A stretch of DNA of 64,000 bases from contig JBFMHE010000008.1 of the NCBI GenBank assembly GCA_040752355.1, positions 62,001 to 126,000 of the forward strand, read 5' to 3'. A model generated the notes under the pieces. It did no database searches. It was not told the origin of the DNA and saw only the letters and a program-made list of their open reading frames with translations. Numbering within the stretch: the stretch's first letter is position 1; each line of letters opens with the position of its first letter. Made by a program: the position numbers and the translations under genes. Below, one piece after another: positions 7,540-16,497 of this stretch. Origin of the DNA: Nitrospirota bacterium. GTDB taxonomy: Bacteria > Nitrospirota > Thermodesulfovibrionia > Thermodesulfovibrionales > Dissulfurispiraceae.

Positions 7540-7986
7540 ATGTTAAGCATACTGGGATCACTGCTGGGGTTCGGCTCATCACTGGTCCCGCAGCTCTTCA
7601 AGTTCTTCCAGGACAAACGGGACAAAGAGCACGAGCTGAAGGTGATGGAGGTGCAGATGCAAATGCAGGCTGCAGGCCACGCACAGCGGCTTGAAGAAAT
7701 CAACGTGCAGGGAGACATAGAGGAGTCGAAGGCGCTCTATCAGTCTGCACAGCCGATCCTTTCGGGGGTCGAGTGGGTAGATGCCGTTATCAGCTTCCTG
7801 ACGAGCTCGGTACGCCCTGTCATCACGTATTCATTCTTCGCCCTCTATGCCTGGGTGAAAGCGGCTCAATACGCCAAAGCCCAGGATGTTGCGGCAATCT
7901 GGTCGCCGGAAGATATGGCGATATTCTGCACTATCGTCTCGTTCTGGTTCGGCTCCCGGACGATGCAGAAATTCTTTAGAAAGTGA
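7540..7986 (+). CDS. Holin-like membrane protein
   Basis: 148 residues with an amphipathic N-terminus (MLSILGSLLGFGSSLVPQLF), a long charged helix (DKRDKEHELKVMEVQMQMQ) and two or three membrane segments at the C-terminus (RPVITYSFFALYAWVKAA; MAIFCTIVSFWFGSRTM). This is the 3TM phage holin layout, and the lysozyme gene follows at once, forming a lysis cassette embedded between head and tail genes. Holins open the inner membrane so that the endolysin can reach the wall. A ribosome site, AAGGAGGG, precedes the start. Confidence 0.75.
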   Translation: MLSILGSLLGFGSSLVPQLFKFFQDKRDKEHELKVMEVQMQMQAAGHAQRLEEINVQGDIEESKALYQSAQPILSGVEWVDAVISFLTSSVRPVITYSFFALYAWVKAAQYAKAQDVAAIWSPEDMAIFCTIVSFWFGSRTMQKFFRK

Positions 7987-7993
7987 TGAGTAA

Positions 7994-8434
7994 ATGAAAC
8001 ACCGTTATACCACCGATAAGGGCGTCGATTTCATCAAGGGCTTCGAGCGCTTTGTTCCCCGTGTCTATGACGACGGCTACGGCTATCCCACCATCGGTTA
8101 CGGGCACATGCTGCTCCCCGGAGAAATGTTCGATCTCATCGGTGAGGAAGAGGCCGAAGCCCTGCTGAGAAGAGACCTCTTCAAGGCCGAGCGCTCCGTG
8201 CTCAGGCTGATCGACCTGCCGCTCGGGGACAACGAATACGATGCCCTTGTCTCATTCGCCTTCAACGCCGGAGGCGGCGCACTGCAGCGGAGCACGCTCC
8301 GGATGAAGCTGAACCGGGGGGAGGACAAAGAAGAGGTAGCCGCCGAATTCCTGAAGTGGATATATGCAGGCGGCAAAAAAACGAGAGGCCTGCTCAGGCG
8401 CAGACTGGCCGAAAGGGAGATGTTCCTCTCATGA
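7994..8434 (+). CDS. Phage lysozyme (endolysin), GH24 family
   Basis: 146-residue T4-type muramidase that cleaves peptidoglycan at the end of infection. The catalytic triad is visible: E18 (KGFERF), D26/D27 (VYDDGYG) and T33 (YPTIGYGH). The conserved C-terminal elements ALVSFAFNAGGGALQRSTL and GLLRRRLAEREMFL are also present. No signal peptide is seen, so export should depend on the holin encoded just upstream. Its stop overlaps the next start (ATGA), coupling it to the DUF1834 gene. Confidence 0.95.
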   Translation: MKHRYTTDKGVDFIKGFERFVPRVYDDGYGYPTIGYGHMLLPGEMFDLIGEEEAEALLRRDLFKAERSVLRLIDLPLGDNEYDALVSFAFNAGGGALQRSTLRMKLNRGEDKEEVAAEFLKWIYAGGKKTRGLLRRRLAEREMFLS

Positions 8435-8868
8435 GAATCGAAGACCTCGAAGACAAGCTCATCGAGACCGTCAAGACGGCAATGCCCTACCTGCGCTATG
8501 TGGACACGTACCAGGGCGAGCTTGACGAGACGAACATCGTCCAGTTCGTCAAAAACTTCCCTGCCGTGCTCATCTATATGGAGGAATCGCGCTATCTGAA
8601 CCGCGCCTGGCCGCTCAAATGGCAGAGCGTCGAGATCACCATCCTCGTCTGCGACCGCAACTTGCGCGGCAACAAGAGCGCCCGCCGCGGCGACCGATCG
8701 AATCCGGGCACGTACGGGATGCTGCAGGACTTGTTCGATACGCTCTTTGGCAAAGACCTCGGCCTTGCCATGGACGCCCTGGATATCCTGTCGGAGACGG
8801 CATTGATCAATACATCGAAGCTGGCCGTCTATGCGGCCCGCTATAAAACCAAATTCGCAAAGAATTAA
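8431..8868 (+). CDS. DUF1834 protein (Mu gp37-like)
   Basis: 145 residues from ATG 8431, which overlaps the lysozyme stop codon. The beginning (RIEDLEDKLIETVKTAMPYLRYV), the alternating strand segment FPAVLIYMEE and WQSVEITILVCDRNLRGNKSARRG are typical of DUF1834/gp37, a tail-terminator-like protein found next to DUF1320 in Mu-like phages. It would cap the connector or tail tube end. Placement just before the tail tube gene supports that role. Confidence 0.8.
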   Translation: MRIEDLEDKLIETVKTAMPYLRYVDTYQGELDETNIVQFVKNFPAVLIYMEESRYLNRAWPLKWQSVEITILVCDRNLRGNKSARRGDRSNPGTYGMLQDLFDTLFGKDLGLAMDALDILSETALINTSKLAVYAARYKTKFAKN

Positions 8869-8903
8869 CCCGTTTTGCGTAACGGGAACAAAAGGAGCGC
8901 TCT

Positions 8904-9212
8904 ATGGAAGAAAGAAAATCAGGATCGTTCATCGTGGATGATGACGGCGCACATGCGCCGAACCTTTCCGACGAGGCGATGGCGCAGGCAAAGAAGCTGA
9001 AGGATGACCTGCTCAGGCGTTATGCTGCGGGCAAAAAGCAGCTCGGAGAAGAGCCCGACAGCACTATTGAGAACCGGGCCTTGATAGAGCTGCAGATCGA
9101 GGTGGAGATGCTTGAAACACGCATTACGCATGACGAGAAAGAGGAAGCCCGTCGCCCCTCACGCGCTGTGCGTAACGAGAGCAAGAAGGAGGTAAAGAGT
9201 GAACAGCAATAA
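8904..9212 (+). CDS. Phage charged helical protein, unknown
   Basis: 102 residues, mostly charged helix (LSDEAMAQAKKLKDDLLRRY; ENRALIELQIEVEMLETRI) with a lysine/arginine-rich C-terminus. A ribosome site (AAAAGGAGCG) precedes the ATG. It overlaps the start of the tail tube gene by 14 bp. No family recognised; the position between terminator-like and tube genes suggests a tail accessory protein. The C-terminal part contains sequence resembling the phage's ACGCATTACGCATGACG repeat, so part of the tail may be repeat-derived. Confidence 0.65.
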   Translation: MEERKSGSFIVDDDGAHAPNLSDEAMAQAKKLKDDLLRRYAAGKKQLGEEPDSTIENRALIELQIEVEMLETRITHDEKEEARRPSRAVRNESKKEVKSEQQ

Positions 9213-10128
9213 AGCGGTGATCCTGGCAAAGGTAGAGGGCAGCTACGGCGTGGATGCCAACCCGACCGCTGCGGCGAATGCCATCCTCTGCGAAAAGCCG
9301 ACTATCGAAGTGATGAGCAAAAAGCTGGAGCGAAACAACGTCAAGCCCTATTTCGGCAACCTGGCGCCGGTAAACATCGGCGAGGGACTGAAGCTTTCGT
9401 TCTCAACCGAAATCAAGGGCTCGGGCACTGTCGGGACAGCGCCTGAGATAGGCGTCCTCTTCAGAGGGTGCAACTTCACCGAGACCATCACTCCCGGCGT
9501 CAAAGTCGACTACGACCCCAACAGCAACACCTCCACCGGCGAGTCGCTCTCGATGTACTACTACCTGGACGGCATTCTGCACAAGATACTCGGCTCCAGG
9601 GGAACCTTCAGCTACGAGAGCAAGGCCGGAGAGTACGGCAAGATCAAATGGGACTTCACCGGCATCTTTGCCGGGCCGGTCGACCAGGCAATCGTAACGG
9701 GCGTCTATAACCAGACCGTCGCCCCGCCGAGATTCGTCAGCGCCGCCTTCAGCATCGACTCCTATGCGGCGATCATCGAGACCCTCAAGATCGACATCGC
9801 CAACGAGATCGGCAAGCGTCCCTCGGCGAATGCCGCAACAGGCATCCTGGAGTACTTCATCAAAAACAGAAAGCCCACCGGCGAGATCGACCCCGAGGCA
9901 GTGCCCCTGGCGACCAAAGACTTCTGGACGCTCTGGAGCAACAGCTCCAGGGTGGCGATGACGTCAACCCTGGGCGCTGTTGCCGGAAACAAGCTGATCA
10001 CCACCGCCCCGAAGGTAGGTCTGGGCGATCTGAAATACGGCGATCGGGAAGACGTGGTCACCTACGGCATGCCCCTGGTGTTCACGCCCAACGCCGGAAA
10101 CGACGAGCTTAAATTCTCGTTCCAATAA
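9199..10128 (+). CDS. Phage major tail tube protein
   Basis: 309 residues. GTG start at 9199 with an excellent AAGGAGGTAAA ribosome site. The protein opens NSNKAVILAKVEGSYGVDAN, followed by EVMSKKLERNNVKPYFGNLAP and a glycine/threonine-rich beta architecture, the pattern of siphovirus tube proteins (TIGR02126/gpV-like class). It forms the stacked hexamer rings of the tail. No sheath gene is seen in the neighbourhood, so the tail should be non-contractile. The next genes are the assembly chaperone and tape measure, in the normal order. Confidence 0.75.
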   Translation: MNSNKAVILAKVEGSYGVDANPTAAANAILCEKPTIEVMSKKLERNNVKPYFGNLAPVNIGEGLKLSFSTEIKGSGTVGTAPEIGVLFRGCNFTETITPGVKVDYDPNSNTSTGESLSMYYYLDGILHKILGSRGTFSYESKAGEYGKIKWDFTGIFAGPVDQAIVTGVYNQTVAPPRFVSAAFSIDSYAAIIETLKIDIANEIGKRPSANAATGILEYFIKNRKPTGEIDPEAVPLATKDFWTLWSNSSRVAMTSTLGAVAGNKLITTAPKVGLGDLKYGDREDVVTYGMPLVFTPNAGNDELKFSFQ

Positions 10129-10151
10129 CATTTTAAAGGAGGTTTTACACC

Positions 10152-10574
10152 ATGAGAGACCTTGGAAAAGCGGACAACAAAGCAACCCTCAGAGACGGCA
10201 TATCGGGCTCGAAGATCGAGCTCTTCTACCGCACGCCTACGACCGAGGAACTGCAAAGGTACTACTCGAATTCGATCATCAGAAAAGGCGGCAAGACCAT
10301 CCCCAACGCAGTCAGTGCGCGGGTCGACTTCGCCATGGACATCCTCACCGGCATCGGCGACGGCAGCTTCGGCCTGGGCGGCAAGCCCATCTCGTCCAAC
10401 CCTGCGTCCCCTGATTACTGTCCCGACTGGAAGGTCATGGTAAAGGAGAGCGCTCCCGACATCCTCGACACCTTTGTCATCATGACCTTCGAGCGGAGCA
10501 GCCTACAGGCGGCCCTTGCCGAGGGCGACGGAGGAGAGGAAGCCCTCCCTTTGCCGAAGAGCTCAGAAGGCTGA
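10152..10574 (+). CDS. Tail assembly chaperone, short form (gpG-like)
   Basis: 140 residues between tail tube and tape measure, the invariant site of tail assembly chaperones. It opens RDLGKADNKATLRDGISGSK and ends with an acidic tail (LAEGDGGEEALPLPKSSEG). Near its end the frame contains C CCT TTG (10547-10553), a perfect XXXYYYZ slippery heptamer, seven codons before the stop. Slippage by -1 there enters an open frame running to 10819 that has no start codon of its own near its beginning. The short form and the fused form would both be needed for tail assembly, as for lambda gpG and gpGT. Confidence 0.8.
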   Translation: MRDLGKADNKATLRDGISGSKIELFYRTPTTEELQRYYSNSIIRKGGKTIPNAVSARVDFAMDILTGIGDGSFGLGGKPISSNPASPDYCPDWKVMVKESAPDILDTFVIMTFERSSLQAALAEGDGGEEALPLPKSSEG

Positions 10575-10819
10575 GAGAGAAATGCACGCCGGAGCGCAAG
10601 AAGAAATGCATAAAGAATTCGGGCGAGCACCTGCCGATTCTCTGCAGTCAATGCCCCGCGAACGAGCCTTATGAGCCCTCGGAATGGTTTACGCATATCT
10701 GGAGGTTGTATGAGCTTCAGCGGGGAGGATATCCGTTCCAGAAGAATGATCTCTCCCTCGAAGAATGGATTGCAATAGGAACGCTAAAGGAAGAGATGGA
10801 CACCTTGAAATGGGGCTGA
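10553..10819 (+). CDS. -1 frameshift extension of tail assembly chaperone (gpT-like part)
   Basis: Open -1 frame entered from the heptamer at 10547-10553, giving 88 more residues and a fused product of about 222 residues. The extension reads AEELRRLREKCTPERKKKC..., contains four cysteines in a CX7C/CX2C arrangement, then EPSEWFTHIWRLYELQRGGY and LSLEEWIAIGTLKEEMD. This last part is typical of the protein encoded between chaperone and tape measure in many siphophages. There is no ATG, GTG or TTG early in the frame and no ribosome site, which supports frameshifting rather than a separate gene. Confidence 0.75.
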   Translation, partial: AEELRRLREKCTPERKKKCIKNSGEHLPILCSQCPANEPYEPSEWFTHIWRLYELQRGGYPFQKNDLSLEEWIAIGTLKEEMDTLKWG

Positions 10820-10826
10820 TGATTAA

Positions 10827-13052
10827 ATGAACGAGATCGAGCTGATAATTACTACGGACAATTCCGGGCTGGTCACCGGCGTGCGGACCGCAAGCGGCGA
10901 AGTGATGAACTTCGGGAAAACCTCTTCGGAAGCCGCCGACAAGGCCAGCTCCGGGTTCAAAAAGCTCATCAACGATGCCGACAATTTCAAGCTCAAGATG
11001 TCCGATATCGACCGGATGATGGCTGCGGGGTTCGGCTATGCCACGCTCTATATGATGGAGCGCCAGTTCATGAAATCGATTGAAGCCTCGGAGATGATGC
11101 AGAACAGCCTGCGGGGACTCGCCGGTATGGCACGTTATGCAGGCGAGAACATCGAGACCGCCATAGGACAGGCATACAAGTTCACCGAAGACGGCCTGCT
11201 CAATGTGAGAGAGGCATCGCTGTCGCTCCAAAACCTCCTGCAGAGGGGATACGGACTTGAGCGCTCTATCGAGTTGATGGAGCGGCTGAAGGATGCCGCT
11301 GCCTTCAACCGGCAGTCGCACCTGAGCATGGGCGAGGCGATCACCTCTGCAACCGAAGGTCTCAAGAACGAAAACTCCATCCTTGTCGACAACGCCGGTG
11401 TCACGAAAAACGTCTCGATCATGTGGAAGGAGTACGCCGCGCAGATCGGCAAGGGAGTCGACTCGCTCACCATAGCGCAAAAGCGCGAGGCCGAATACCA
11501 GGGCATCATGCGCGAGACCGAGGGGATGCTCGGCAATGCAAAGCTCGCCACCGAAGGGCTCACCGGCGCAAAGGCCCAGTTGAGGAATGAGGTCTTCAAG
11601 CTAAGGGCTGGTCTCGGTGATTCGCTCACCCCTGCATTTCTTGAACTGGGTAAAGCGGCCAACTGGGTGCTGGAGAACGCATTGAAGCCTTTCGTCGGGG
11701 GCCTTGAAATCACCGGCGCACGGATCGGCCTCTGGTGGGAGAAGCTAAGCGTCATTTTTTCAGAAAGCTGGAAGGGCGTGATAAGCGGCGGAGGGATCGT
11801 CAGTAGAAAAGAAGAAATCAAAAAGCAGCTTGCCGAGCTCGACAAAGTCTTCGACGAGCATGCCACGGAGATCGCTAAAAAGTGGGGTGGCGGGATGACC
11901 ATTCCCCAGATCGGGCGCGATACCGGAAAGAGACGCCAGGATGTAATCGCCCCTGAAAAGGAGCTGGAGAAAGTAAAGAGCCTCAACAAGAGGATCCAGC
12001 ATGAGCTGGAGCAAATGACCCTCTCCCAGATCGACCAGATAAAAGCCCAGGCTGCAGAGTGGATCAAAGAGGGCGGTAACAGAGTGTTGGTCGAAAAGTG
12101 GGCCACTGCCGAGACGAACAAGATCAGGCGCGACGGTCTTTTGAATGTCCTCAAACTGAATCAGGAGCAGGCAGAGCTCGAAAAGAAAACCGAGCAGGAG
12201 GTCGCCGACTTCAAGATCAGGCTTTACGAAGCTGAGCGGCAGCGGAACGAGGACCTCTTCAATCAAGCGGTGCAGCTCAATGAACAGCGCAAACAGATGC
12301 AGCGCGAGCAGTACGAGACCATGTGGCAGGGAGTGCTGGGCCAGACCAACATGGTGGGCGGCGAGATGGGCGTGGGCCTCGGCATGATGGCGGGCGGCAT
12401 GAAGGGGCTCATGGACGTCGAACAAGGGTACGATCCCTACTCCCAGGAGCTGGAGCGGCTGCAGCAGTACTATGCCGACAGGATAGCCCTGCTGCAGGAG
12501 ATGAAGGCGACCGAGGCGGAGATCAACCAGCAGTACGAGGACTACATGGTGCAGCAGGAAGCTATTGCCGGCCAGCAGCGGCTGCTGGTCGCCCAGAACC
12601 TGGCCGGGATGCTGGCCGGGACCATGTATTCGCTCTACGTCGCCGCCGGACAGCACAACGACGCCATGTTCAAAATGTGGAAGGCGTTCGCGATCGCCGA
12701 GGCGCTGATCTCCACCTATGCGGGCGCGGCACGCGCTCTGGCCGAGTGGCCGTGGCCGTTTTCGATCGCTGTGGCGGCAATCGTGACAGCCACCGGTCTG
12801 GCCAGGGTCGCAGCAATCGCGTCGCAGAAGCCGGGCACGGCAGCGACCTCTGCGGGCGTCAGCGGAGGCGGCGGCTATACGTACACCCAGCCGACTGTCC
12901 CGTCGTTCCAGCCGGCAGAGCAGGAAAAAGAGAAGACCCGCCCCTTGACCGTCACGATCTACAACTACGGCATTCTCGGTACCGACCAGGACCAGATCGC
13001 CCGCGACTTGGTCCCCGCGCTGCAGAAAGCAATGGATGACGGAGCGCATTGA
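10827..13052 (+). CDS. Phage tail tape measure protein
   Basis: 741 residues, the longest phage gene, setting tail length and assisting DNA entry. It opens NEIELIITTDNSGLVTGVRT, contains the conserved NAGVTKNVSIMWKEYAAQIG block near residue 190, long coiled-coil helices (about 370-500) and a hydrophobic glycine/alanine-rich stretch near the end (ISTYAGAARALAEWPWPFSI; AAIVTATGLARVAAI). A short proline/glutamate-rich region separates this from the C-terminus. Its stop overlaps the next start (TGATG). By the usual ratio of about 1.5 Angstrom per residue, the tail would be roughly 110 nm. Confidence 0.9.
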   Translation: MNEIELIITTDNSGLVTGVRTASGEVMNFGKTSSEAADKASSGFKKLINDADNFKLKMSDIDRMMAAGFGYATLYMMERQFMKSIEASEMMQNSLRGLAGMARYAGENIETAIGQAYKFTEDGLLNVREASLSLQNLLQRGYGLERSIELMERLKDAAAFNRQSHLSMGEAITSATEGLKNENSILVDNAGVTKNVSIMWKEYAAQIGKGVDSLTIAQKREAEYQGIMRETEGMLGNAKLATEGLTGAKAQLRNEVFKLRAGLGDSLTPAFLELGKAANWVLENALKPFVGGLEITGARIGLWWEKLSVIFSESWKGVISGGGIVSRKEEIKKQLAELDKVFDEHATEIAKKWGGGMTIPQIGRDTGKRRQDVIAPEKELEKVKSLNKRIQHELEQMTLSQIDQIKAQAAEWIKEGGNRVLVEKWATAETNKIRRDGLLNVLKLNQEQAELEKKTEQEVADFKIRLYEAERQRNEDLFNQAVQLNEQRKQMQREQYETMWQGVLGQTNMVGGEMGVGLGMMAGGMKGLMDVEQGYDPYSQELERLQQYYADRIALLQEMKATEAEINQQYEDYMVQQEAIAGQQRLLVAQNLAGMLAGTMYSLYVAAGQHNDAMFKMWKAFAIAEALISTYAGAARALAEWPWPFSIAVAAIVTATGLARVAAIASQKPGTAATSAGVSGGGGYTYTQPTVPSFQPAEQEKEKTRPLTVTIYNYGILGTDQDQIARDLVPALQKAMDDGAH

Positions 13053-13825
13053 TGAACCCGATCCTCCTCTACGACAACAGGTTCAATGACGCCATCCCCA
13101 CGGCAACCGATACCGCCGCAGGATATGACGTGCTCAATATCAGGGATCTGAGGACCTATACCTTTCACAAGTTCGCCGGCAGCGGCACGAAGTACTACTA
13201 CATCAACTGCGGGTCAGCAAAAGCTGCCGACTGCCTGGCGATCATATCTCATAACTTGGGAACAGCGGTCGCGACGGTATCGGTCGAGAGTTCTGCGACC
13301 GGCGCATGGGCAGGAGAGCAGGTAGAGCGCCTGGCCGGGTTCGTGCCCGCAAGCGACAAGGCGCTGCTCAAGATATTCAATTCCGCTTCCGCCCAATATT
13401 GGCGGGTAAAGATCGTTACGGCAGCAGTGGCCGCCCAGGTCGGCGTGCTCATGCTCGGCGCAAAGCTGCTCTTCCCCTATCCTCCGGACGCGCCGTACCG
13501 GCCGTACTCCGAGCGCATCGAGGCTGAAACGTCGATTGGAAAGACCGGCGCCATACTGGGCTCGACGATCAGGCATTACCCGATCGACGTGATCGCCCCG
13601 TTTTCGCACCTCACCCGCGCCTGGGTGCTCGACAATTTCAAACCCTTCTGGATCAATCACGGACGGAAGCTCAATCCGTTCTTCTACGCCTGGGACCTCG
13701 ATGTCTATCCGGATGATGTCCTTTTCCTGGCCTGCTCGCCTGATATGGTCTACGAGCTGTCGGTAAGCGTCCTCACATACATCGACAGCATCGTCCTCCG
13801 GATGAAGGGAGTCAGCGAGGTATGA
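13052..13825 (+). CDS. Distal tail / tail tip protein
   Basis: 257 residues from ATG 13052 (MNPILLYDNRFNDAIPTAT), which overlaps the tape measure stop. The protein looks all-beta, with DVLNIRDLRTYTFHKFAGSG, DCLAIISHNLGTAVATVSVE and LTRAWVLDNFKPFWINHGRK. It follows the tape measure gene directly, the position of distal tail (Dit-like) or minor tail proteins that nucleate tail assembly and hold the fibre base. It overlaps the next gene by four bases. Specific family not identified. Confidence 0.7.
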   Translation: MNPILLYDNRFNDAIPTATDTAAGYDVLNIRDLRTYTFHKFAGSGTKYYYINCGSAKAADCLAIISHNLGTAVATVSVESSATGAWAGEQVERLAGFVPASDKALLKIFNSASAQYWRVKIVTAAVAAQVGVLMLGAKLLFPYPPDAPYRPYSERIEAETSIGKTGAILGSTIRHYPIDVIAPFSHLTRAWVLDNFKPFWINHGRKLNPFFYAWDLDVYPDDVLFLACSPDMVYELSVSVLTYIDSIVLRMKGVSEV

Positions 13826-15540
13826 CGTACGCTGATGAATTAGGCAAGATTTCACGCACGCCGGTCACCCTTGTGGTGATCACGCTCGATTACTGCGGCA
13901 GGACCTTCAGCGTCGATCCCTGCCTGGCCACCGGCACCAAATGCTGGAATACCTGGAAGACCTGCAAGTATAAGAGCGCCTACCTGAAGCAGAGCAAGGA
14001 TTACAAATTTACTTCTGCCGATACTCCGCTGCCGTTTAAAACCGGCGAGCGGCCGTATCTGCAGCGCGTGAAATATCTCCCGACCGAGATCAAGGACAGT
14101 TTGACAGTGAATGCGAGAGAGATCTATGAATTTTACGATGTGCCTGATACCGATGTGGGCATCGATCCCTATGTCACCACGCGCAGCGCCTTTCCCACTA
14201 TTCCGGGGACATTCTGGAAGAAGCTGATAGCCCGTAACCCTAACTATAAGGGGCGCACAATAAAACGGTATGAGGGCGCTCTGGGCCTCGCAGAGAACGA
14301 ATTCGAGCAAAAATTCGTTGGGGTCCTGGATAACATCACCTTGGGAAAAGGGGAGACTAAGGTCGAGACAGTTGATCTCCTGAAGTCGCTTGCCAATGTA
14401 GAGATCCCGCCCAAGGTCGATATCAAGCTGGTATCCGACACAGCTTTAGACTCAGCGACGATCACGTTGACAACGCTCGCGGGACTCTATGCGGCCCCGG
14501 CCTACATCCGCATCAAGGATGACATCATTTACTACACCGGCACCGCCGGGGGCAACCAGATCACCGGCTGCGCCTGGGGCCAGTTCGGCAGCACGAAGGA
14601 GGCCCATAGGGCGAAAGACAAAGTGCAGCCGGTACGCTATATCCCGCCGACGAACGGCTTCGACATCATGAAAACGCTGCTCGAGGCCGACGCCGGGATC
14701 GACCCTGCGGATGTCGATACCGCTGCCTTCGATTACTGGAAGGCCTGGCCCGATATGGATGTGAACTTCTCGGCCATCATCTCCGAGCCGACCAAGGCGG
14801 ATAAGCTCTACTTCGAGCTGGTGGACCTCCTCGACTGCAAATCATGGGTCGCCGAGGACCTCAAGATCACTATCAAACGCAACGTGCCCAACGAGCCCGG
14901 CAGGGGATACAAGACGATCACCGACGCAGCGAACATCATTCACGGTTCAGCAAGCGTCGACCTCAATGAGAAGTCGCGTATCACCCGGATGCTGCTCTAT
15001 TGGGACAGAACCGCGATCGGCAAGGTCGCCGACGTGAACTCCTATAACCGCCTCGATATCGGCCTCGACAGCGACGCAGAGGGCGATAATGACTATAACG
15101 ATATCGTCGAGAAGAAGGTCTTCTGCCGGTGGCTACGGAGCGGGTACGAGACCGAGGAGATAGTCAACAATTTCATCAAGGACCTCCTTGCCCGGCAGGT
15201 ATGGCGGCAGCGCGACGCGATGCCCATACTACAGTGCTCGCTGGAGCTGAAGGACAGCGACATCAAGACCGGCCAGTTTACCAAGGTCAGCACCGACGAA
15301 CTATTGCAGCCTGACGGCAACCCGATCGACAAGGTCATCACGCAGGTGATCAGGAGGGAAATGCAGGACCGTCTGGTGAAGGTAAAACTCCTGCAGCTGA
15401 CCCCGAGGCGGCTTGCCTATATAGCAGCAGACGATACGCCTGATTACGACAGCGCCTCCGATGCGCAGAAAGAGTATGCATTCATTACCGACGACGACGG
15501 CGTTATGGCCGACCGCACGGACGGATATTACACATATTAA
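13822..15540 (+). CDS. Tail hub / minor tail protein, cysteine-containing N-terminus
   Basis: 572 residues. The N-terminal segment has four spaced cysteines (CGRTF; DPCLATGTKCWNTWKTCKY), reminiscent of lambda gpL and BR0599/DUF2163-type tail proteins that hold a metal or Fe-S centre in the tail tip. The central part (about 190-480) is beta-rich, with IRIKDDIIYYTGTAGGNQIT and LEADAGIDPADVDTAAFDYW, like baseplate hub domains. Cotranslated with the upstream gene (ATGA). It should sit at the tip and contact the membrane on DNA injection; this role is inferred from order and cysteine pattern. Confidence 0.65.
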   Translation: MTYADELGKISRTPVTLVVITLDYCGRTFSVDPCLATGTKCWNTWKTCKYKSAYLKQSKDYKFTSADTPLPFKTGERPYLQRVKYLPTEIKDSLTVNAREIYEFYDVPDTDVGIDPYVTTRSAFPTIPGTFWKKLIARNPNYKGRTIKRYEGALGLAENEFEQKFVGVLDNITLGKGETKVETVDLLKSLANVEIPPKVDIKLVSDTALDSATITLTTLAGLYAAPAYIRIKDDIIYYTGTAGGNQITGCAWGQFGSTKEAHRAKDKVQPVRYIPPTNGFDIMKTLLEADAGIDPADVDTAAFDYWKAWPDMDVNFSAIISEPTKADKLYFELVDLLDCKSWVAEDLKITIKRNVPNEPGRGYKTITDAANIIHGSASVDLNEKSRITRMLLYWDRTAIGKVADVNSYNRLDIGLDSDAEGDNDYNDIVEKKVFCRWLRSGYETEEIVNNFIKDLLARQVWRQRDAMPILQCSLELKDSDIKTGQFTKVSTDELLQPDGNPIDKVITQVIRREMQDRLVKVKLLQLTPRRLAYIAADDTPDYDSASDAQKEYAFITDDDGVMADRTDGYYTY

Positions 15541-15552
15541 CGAGGTGAGGGT

Positions 15553-16482
15553 ATGGCCTGGAATCCATTAACCGATGCTGAGATACAAGTAGGGAAACCT
15601 GTAAAAAAGACCCTGTGGCAAAAGCTCAAAGACAGCCTCGAATACCTCTACGGGCAGTTGGCTCCCAGCAGTATCAACAGCGCCATACCGAACGGCTCTT
15701 TCGAAGTGGACTCCGACAGCGACGGCATCCCCGACCGCTGGACCAGGAATCTCTTTCCCGGCGGCTCCGGATCATTCGAGACCGGCTCCCCGGCAGAAGG
15801 CGCAAAGGCTTGGAAGTTCGTACATCCCGGTGGCGTCGGCAACGGCGGCGGCTACCTGGACTCTGACTATGTAGAGATATCCCAGCTCAAGACCTACGTG
15901 CTCGGATACACCACCTGGGCCTCTGCAGCGGGAATGCGCAACCTGGTGCAGGTCCTCTATTACAATGCCTCGAAGGTCTATCTCAGCGCCGCCACGCTCT
16001 ATGATTCCCAGGCGAACCCAGGCGCTGCAACTGCCTATCTCTCACAGCACACGCCGCCGGCGACTGCCCGCTTCATCAAAGTCCGACTGATCGGCGGCGA
16101 GAACTCGGTGAACGTGGCCGGCACAGCGTACTTCGACAATATCACGCATGAGGCGGCGCTGCGGACGAACGCAATTTTGGACAACGCGGTGACAACGCCC
16201 AAAATAGCGGACTCTAACGTGACTGTGAGCAAGCTCAGGAGGGCACAGGGGAGCTTTAGTTATACGGGCACTTGGGGTGTGTGGGAGTTTTCAGCCGATG
16301 TGCACCAGTATGCATTCGCATCGCCATCCCTCACTGTTCAGACCACCGTAACAGTTTCTTATGTTAAAAGTTTAGGCTATATGTTCGGCGCAAATTCTGG
16401 GACCTATAGGAAATGGCTTTTTTACATGGACCATCCTAACAATGCATCTCAGTCCACGTTTGTATGGGACTATCTCTACTAA
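15553..16482 (+). CDS. Tail fibre-like protein with carbohydrate-binding module
   Basis: 309 residues, starting behind CGAGGTGAGGGT. After an N-terminal helix that may attach to the tail tip, residues about 46-200 form a CBM-like jelly roll: the signature IPNGSFEVDSDSDGIPDRW, then AKAWKFVHPGG, YLDSDYVEISQLKTYVLGY and VAGTAYFDNITHEAA. A linker (AVTTPKIADSNVTVSKLRRA) of the kind found in phage fibres leads to a C-terminal domain (218-309) of unknown fold. It is the best candidate for the receptor-binding protein; the ligand is probably a surface glycan. Confidence 0.7.
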   Translation: MAWNPLTDAEIQVGKPVKKTLWQKLKDSLEYLYGQLAPSSINSAIPNGSFEVDSDSDGIPDRWTRNLFPGGSGSFETGSPAEGAKAWKFVHPGGVGNGGGYLDSDYVEISQLKTYVLGYTTWASAAGMRNLVQVLYYNASKVYLSAATLYDSQANPGAATAYLSQHTPPATARFIKVRLIGGENSVNVAGTAYFDNITHEAALRTNAILDNAVTTPKIADSNVTVSKLRRAQGSFSYTGTWGVWEFSADVHQYAFASPSLTVQTTVTVSYVKSLGYMFGANSGTYRKWLFYMDHPNNASQSTFVWDYLY

Positions 16483-16497
16483 CAACGAGGAGGGCAT

